Origin: Nitrospinaceae bacterium
GTDB taxonomy: Bacteria; Nitrospinota; Nitrospinia; Nitrospinales; VA-1
DNA length: 34,990 nucleotides
Assembly (NCBI GenBank): GCA_029937655.1
Contig: JAPYPK010000005.1
Coordinates: forward strand, 1 to 34,990
Direction of reading: 5' to 3'
Shown: positions 33,495 to 34,990 of the stretch, in pieces
Layout of the letters: each line of letters begins with the position of its first letter
Position numbering within the stretch: the first letter of the stretch is position 1
Notes under the pieces: generated by a model
What the model saw: only the letters and a program-made list of their open reading frames with translations
Databases searched by the model: none
What the model was told of the DNA's origin: nothing
Made by a program: the position numbers and the translations under genes

Positions 33495-33523
33495 AACGCA
33501 TCCATATTATGTATGGATGCGTT
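33495..33523. repeat. Perfect 12-bp inverted repeat upstream of nfu
   Basis: AACGCATCCATA (33495-33506) and TATGGATGCGTT (33512-33523) are exact reverse complements around a TTATG loop. No T tract follows on either strand, so it is not a standard terminator. It lies about 44 bases before the nfu Shine-Dalgarno and could be a 5' UTR hairpin or a dyad operator for a dimeric repressor. Confidence 0.8.
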
Positions 33524-33566
33524 TGGATAAAATAAAATATTTTGAAATTCATGTAGATTCTCGAGT

Positions 33567-33574
33567 TAAGGAGG
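33567..33574 (+). promoter_or_regulatory. Strong Shine-Dalgarno deciding the nfu start
   Basis: TAAGGAGG matches the anti-Shine-Dalgarno over its full length and lies five bases before an in-frame TTG at 33580. The ATG at 33517 in the same frame lies in the right arm of the inverted repeat and has no such site. Confidence 0.8.
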
Positions 33575-33579
33575 CCATT

Positions 33580-34374
33580 TTGAATATAATCACAAAATTT
33601 AAAAATATGTTTTCAAGTGAAGATGTGGTTGCTGAGGAACCAGCCCAGAATAATGTTGCCGATGATATAACAAAAATATCTTCAGAGCCAGTCGAAGAAA
33701 ATAACCCTTTTCCCGAACCAGAGCCTGTTGTGCGCCGCGTTATAAGAGTGCCGGAGGTTGCAGATGATATTTTCCCACCAGTCGATGGAAACAAGGTTTT
33801 GATAAAAGCCCAGCCATCTGCAACTAGTGACCAGTGTCTTTTCATGCTAAACCGACCTCTATTTTCCGGCCATTCCTGGTGGTTTCCTGATTTTGAAAGC
33901 GCCGAGGGTTCCCTATTAGCAGAACGCTTATTTAGCTTGGAGGATGTGGAGTCAGTCCTTGTTAATGAAGCCACTGTTACAATTACCCGGAAAGATAAAA
34001 ATATGTTTGACTGGAAGCCTTTAGGCTCAGAGGTCGGTACGGCTTTACGTGAACTACTTGAAGAAAGAGGGGAGTTGATTTCGGAGAAGATAATTAGTGA
34101 AATGCCCAGTCAGGATGAAATACAAGAAGGAATTCAAAAAGCGATTAATGAAGAAGTAAATCCTGGGGTTGCTGGGCATGGCGGACTTATCACTTTGGAG
34201 CATATTAAAGGCAATACGATTACCATCAAGATGGGAGGAGGGTGTCAAGGGTGTAGTTCTGCCGATCTGACATTAAAGCAAGGAGTTCATAGCTCGTTTC
34301 GAAAATTTGTACCGCAGGTTGGCGCTATTTTTGATGAAACTGACCACGCTGCCGGATTAAATCCATACTTTTAA
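33580..34374 (+). CDS. nfu: Nfu-type Fe-S cluster scaffold/carrier protein
   Basis: The product is 264 residues from TTG 33580. A low-complexity acidic/Pro-rich segment (about 12-65) is followed by an Nfu N-terminal domain (about 72-160; ALSxx-like QPSATSDQCLFMLNRPL, SLLAERLFSLEDVESVLV). A helical link and the NifU C-terminal domain (about 184-252) come next, with GGGCQGCSSADLTLKQG giving Cys222-x2-Cys225. The Cys pair is intact and would hold a 4Fe-4S cluster at a dimer interface for delivery to targets. The unstructured N-terminus is longer than in E. coli NfuA. Fe-S clients nearby are the radical SAM protein and the ferredoxin, though neither is in this operon. Confidence 0.92.
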   Translation: MNIITKFKNMFSSEDVVAEEPAQNNVADDITKISSEPVEENNPFPEPEPVVRRVIRVPEVADDIFPPVDGNKVLIKAQPSATSDQCLFMLNRPLFSGHSWWFPDFESAEGSLLAERLFSLEDVESVLVNEATVTITRKDKNMFDWKPLGSEVGTALRELLEERGELISEKIISEMPSQDEIQEGIQKAINEEVNPGVAGHGGLITLEHIKGNTITIKMGGGCQGCSSADLTLKQGVHSSFRKFVPQVGAIFDETDHAAGLNPYF

Positions 34375-34388
34375 GGAATAGGAATTCT

Positions 34389-34733
34389 ATGCCCAAATTG
34401 AACAAATTTCGGATACAAATACAAACAGGAAGCGAAGGAATTGAAGAGCCTGCGCGGTTTTGTTTTAATAGTCATGTGTTACCTCTTGAGGAGTTGTCTG
34501 GCGGTACTAAACCTGGAGAAACTCTTGAAGGTGGTTATGATGTTAATAGTGTGGCTCATTCAATGACACTTGTTGGGCCTGAAAAGGGAACGTGGTCGCT
34601 CCAAAAGATCAAAGTTGATTTTGAATGCGAAAATACCCCGCCTTACTCAGTTGAGTACCCTGCTGTTGAACTAGGTGAAACTACGGAATTAAATATCTGG
34701 AAGGATCCTCCGCTTCCGACTTTTGACGTGTAG
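34389..34733 (+). CDS. Small uncharacterised protein downstream of nfu
   Basis: The product is 114 residues. It follows nfu by 14 bases, with TAGGA just ahead of the ATG, so the two are probably co-transcribed. It is predicted to be mostly beta (KFRIQIQTGS, SMTLVGPEKGTWSLQKIKVDFE) with a Gly-rich loop (LSGGTKPGETLEGGYD), and it has two Cys, at about 24 and 80. There is no signal peptide or membrane helix. I do not recognise the family; context suggests an accessory role in Fe-S supply, as inference only. Confidence 0.75.
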   Translation: MPKLNKFRIQIQTGSEGIEEPARFCFNSHVLPLEELSGGTKPGETLEGGYDVNSVAHSMTLVGPEKGTWSLQKIKVDFECENTPPYSVEYPAVELGETTELNIWKDPPLPTFDV

Positions 34734-34905
34734 TCTTGTTGTCTTGATGTAGAATGCAATTTTCTCATAGGGACCAACTCGCACGACCGCATATTTTTTA
34801 GTATAATTATTGTCGTTTGATTCGTAAGCATTTTTATTTGGTTTTGTGTTAGTTGTTTGGTGTTGTCAATTGTCTGATTCGTGGTTATCTTCTAAATTGA
34901 ATATT

Positions 34906-34990
34906 ATGAGTATAGAAACATTGCCAGAAGTGTTGCCTGATATTGAGCATGAAATCGAAGAAGACGGGCATACTAGTAAGACGTACCTCC
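34906..34990 (+). CDS. 5' end of an unidentified gene (cut by window end)
   Basis: An open frame from ATG 34906 runs off the window after 28 codons (MSIETLPEVLPDIEHE, then EEDGHTSKTYL). The acidic start followed by a basic turn is reminiscent of the N-terminal extension of ClpS adaptors, but this is a guess from too few residues. The ATG has no clear Shine-Dalgarno; TTG starts upstream are possible. A TATAAT at 34802-34807 about 100 bases upstream may be a -10 element, with a poor -35. Confidence 0.4.
   Translation, partial: MSIETLPEVLPDIEHEIEEDGHTSKTYL

Noticed and set aside
1-34990. Mobile elements, prophage, toxin-antitoxin, tRNA or rRNA genes.
   Set aside because: I found no transposase, integrase, terminal inverted repeats, cloverleaf-like stretch or rRNA core sequence on either strand.

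Overview
The window is an AT-rich (about 40% GC by eye), gene-dense bacterial chromosome segment with ordinary bacterial gene structure: short gaps, many 1- to 4-base overlaps, Shine-Dalgarno sites and GTG/TTG starts. A complete general (type II) secretion operon indicates a Gram-negative cell. Exported NHL and leucine-rich proteins, a radical SAM protein with a PCP_red tail and a lipoprotein cytochrome c suggest a marine, respiring, non-model lineage. Nitrospinota or a neighbour is my best guess, but it is only an impression; no rRNA or marker gene here settles it. I see no tRNA, rRNA, CRISPR array, insertion sequence or phage gene.

Layout. (1) 1-6551, plus strand: a full tryptophan pathway in the order trpE(5'-truncated by the window)-G-D, terminator, C-F-B-A. 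(2) 6552-10311, plus: a family 2 glycosyltransferase abutting trpA, then two exported repeat proteins, one with RI-like leucine-rich repeats and one with about 12 NHL modules. (3) 10389-15600, minus: cysK-thrC-[CysO-like sulfur carrier]-moeB-cysM-[thioredoxin-like 2Fe-2S ferredoxin]-pilZ. A good sigma70-type promoter lies just upstream of cysK. This looks like an amino-acid sulfur operon in which a protein thiocarboxylate feeds a PLP enzyme. (4) 15961-28780, minus: a small cNMP-binding protein and a stand-alone STN protein, then gspC-E-F-G-H-I-J-K-L-M-D. The secretin gene comes last and encodes an apparent lipoprotein with an extra SH3b domain. (5) 29071-34990: a small unknown gene (+); a two-gene minus unit encoding a His/Lys-rich exported protein and a radical SAM/SPASM/PCP_red fusion; then, on plus, a lipoprotein cytochrome c, FxsA, a methyltransferase, an Nfu-type Fe-S scaffold, a small unknown protein and the first codons of another gene.

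The most interesting parts are the sulfur-carrier operon, whose carrier has a Gly-Gly-Val-Gly-Ala end instead of a terminal Gly-Gly; the SH3b-bearing lipoprotein secretin; and the radical SAM-PCP_red fusion with its exported small partner. Several starts were moved from the longest reading frame because a downstream start has a clear Shine-Dalgarno site; the clearest is nfu at TTG 33580.
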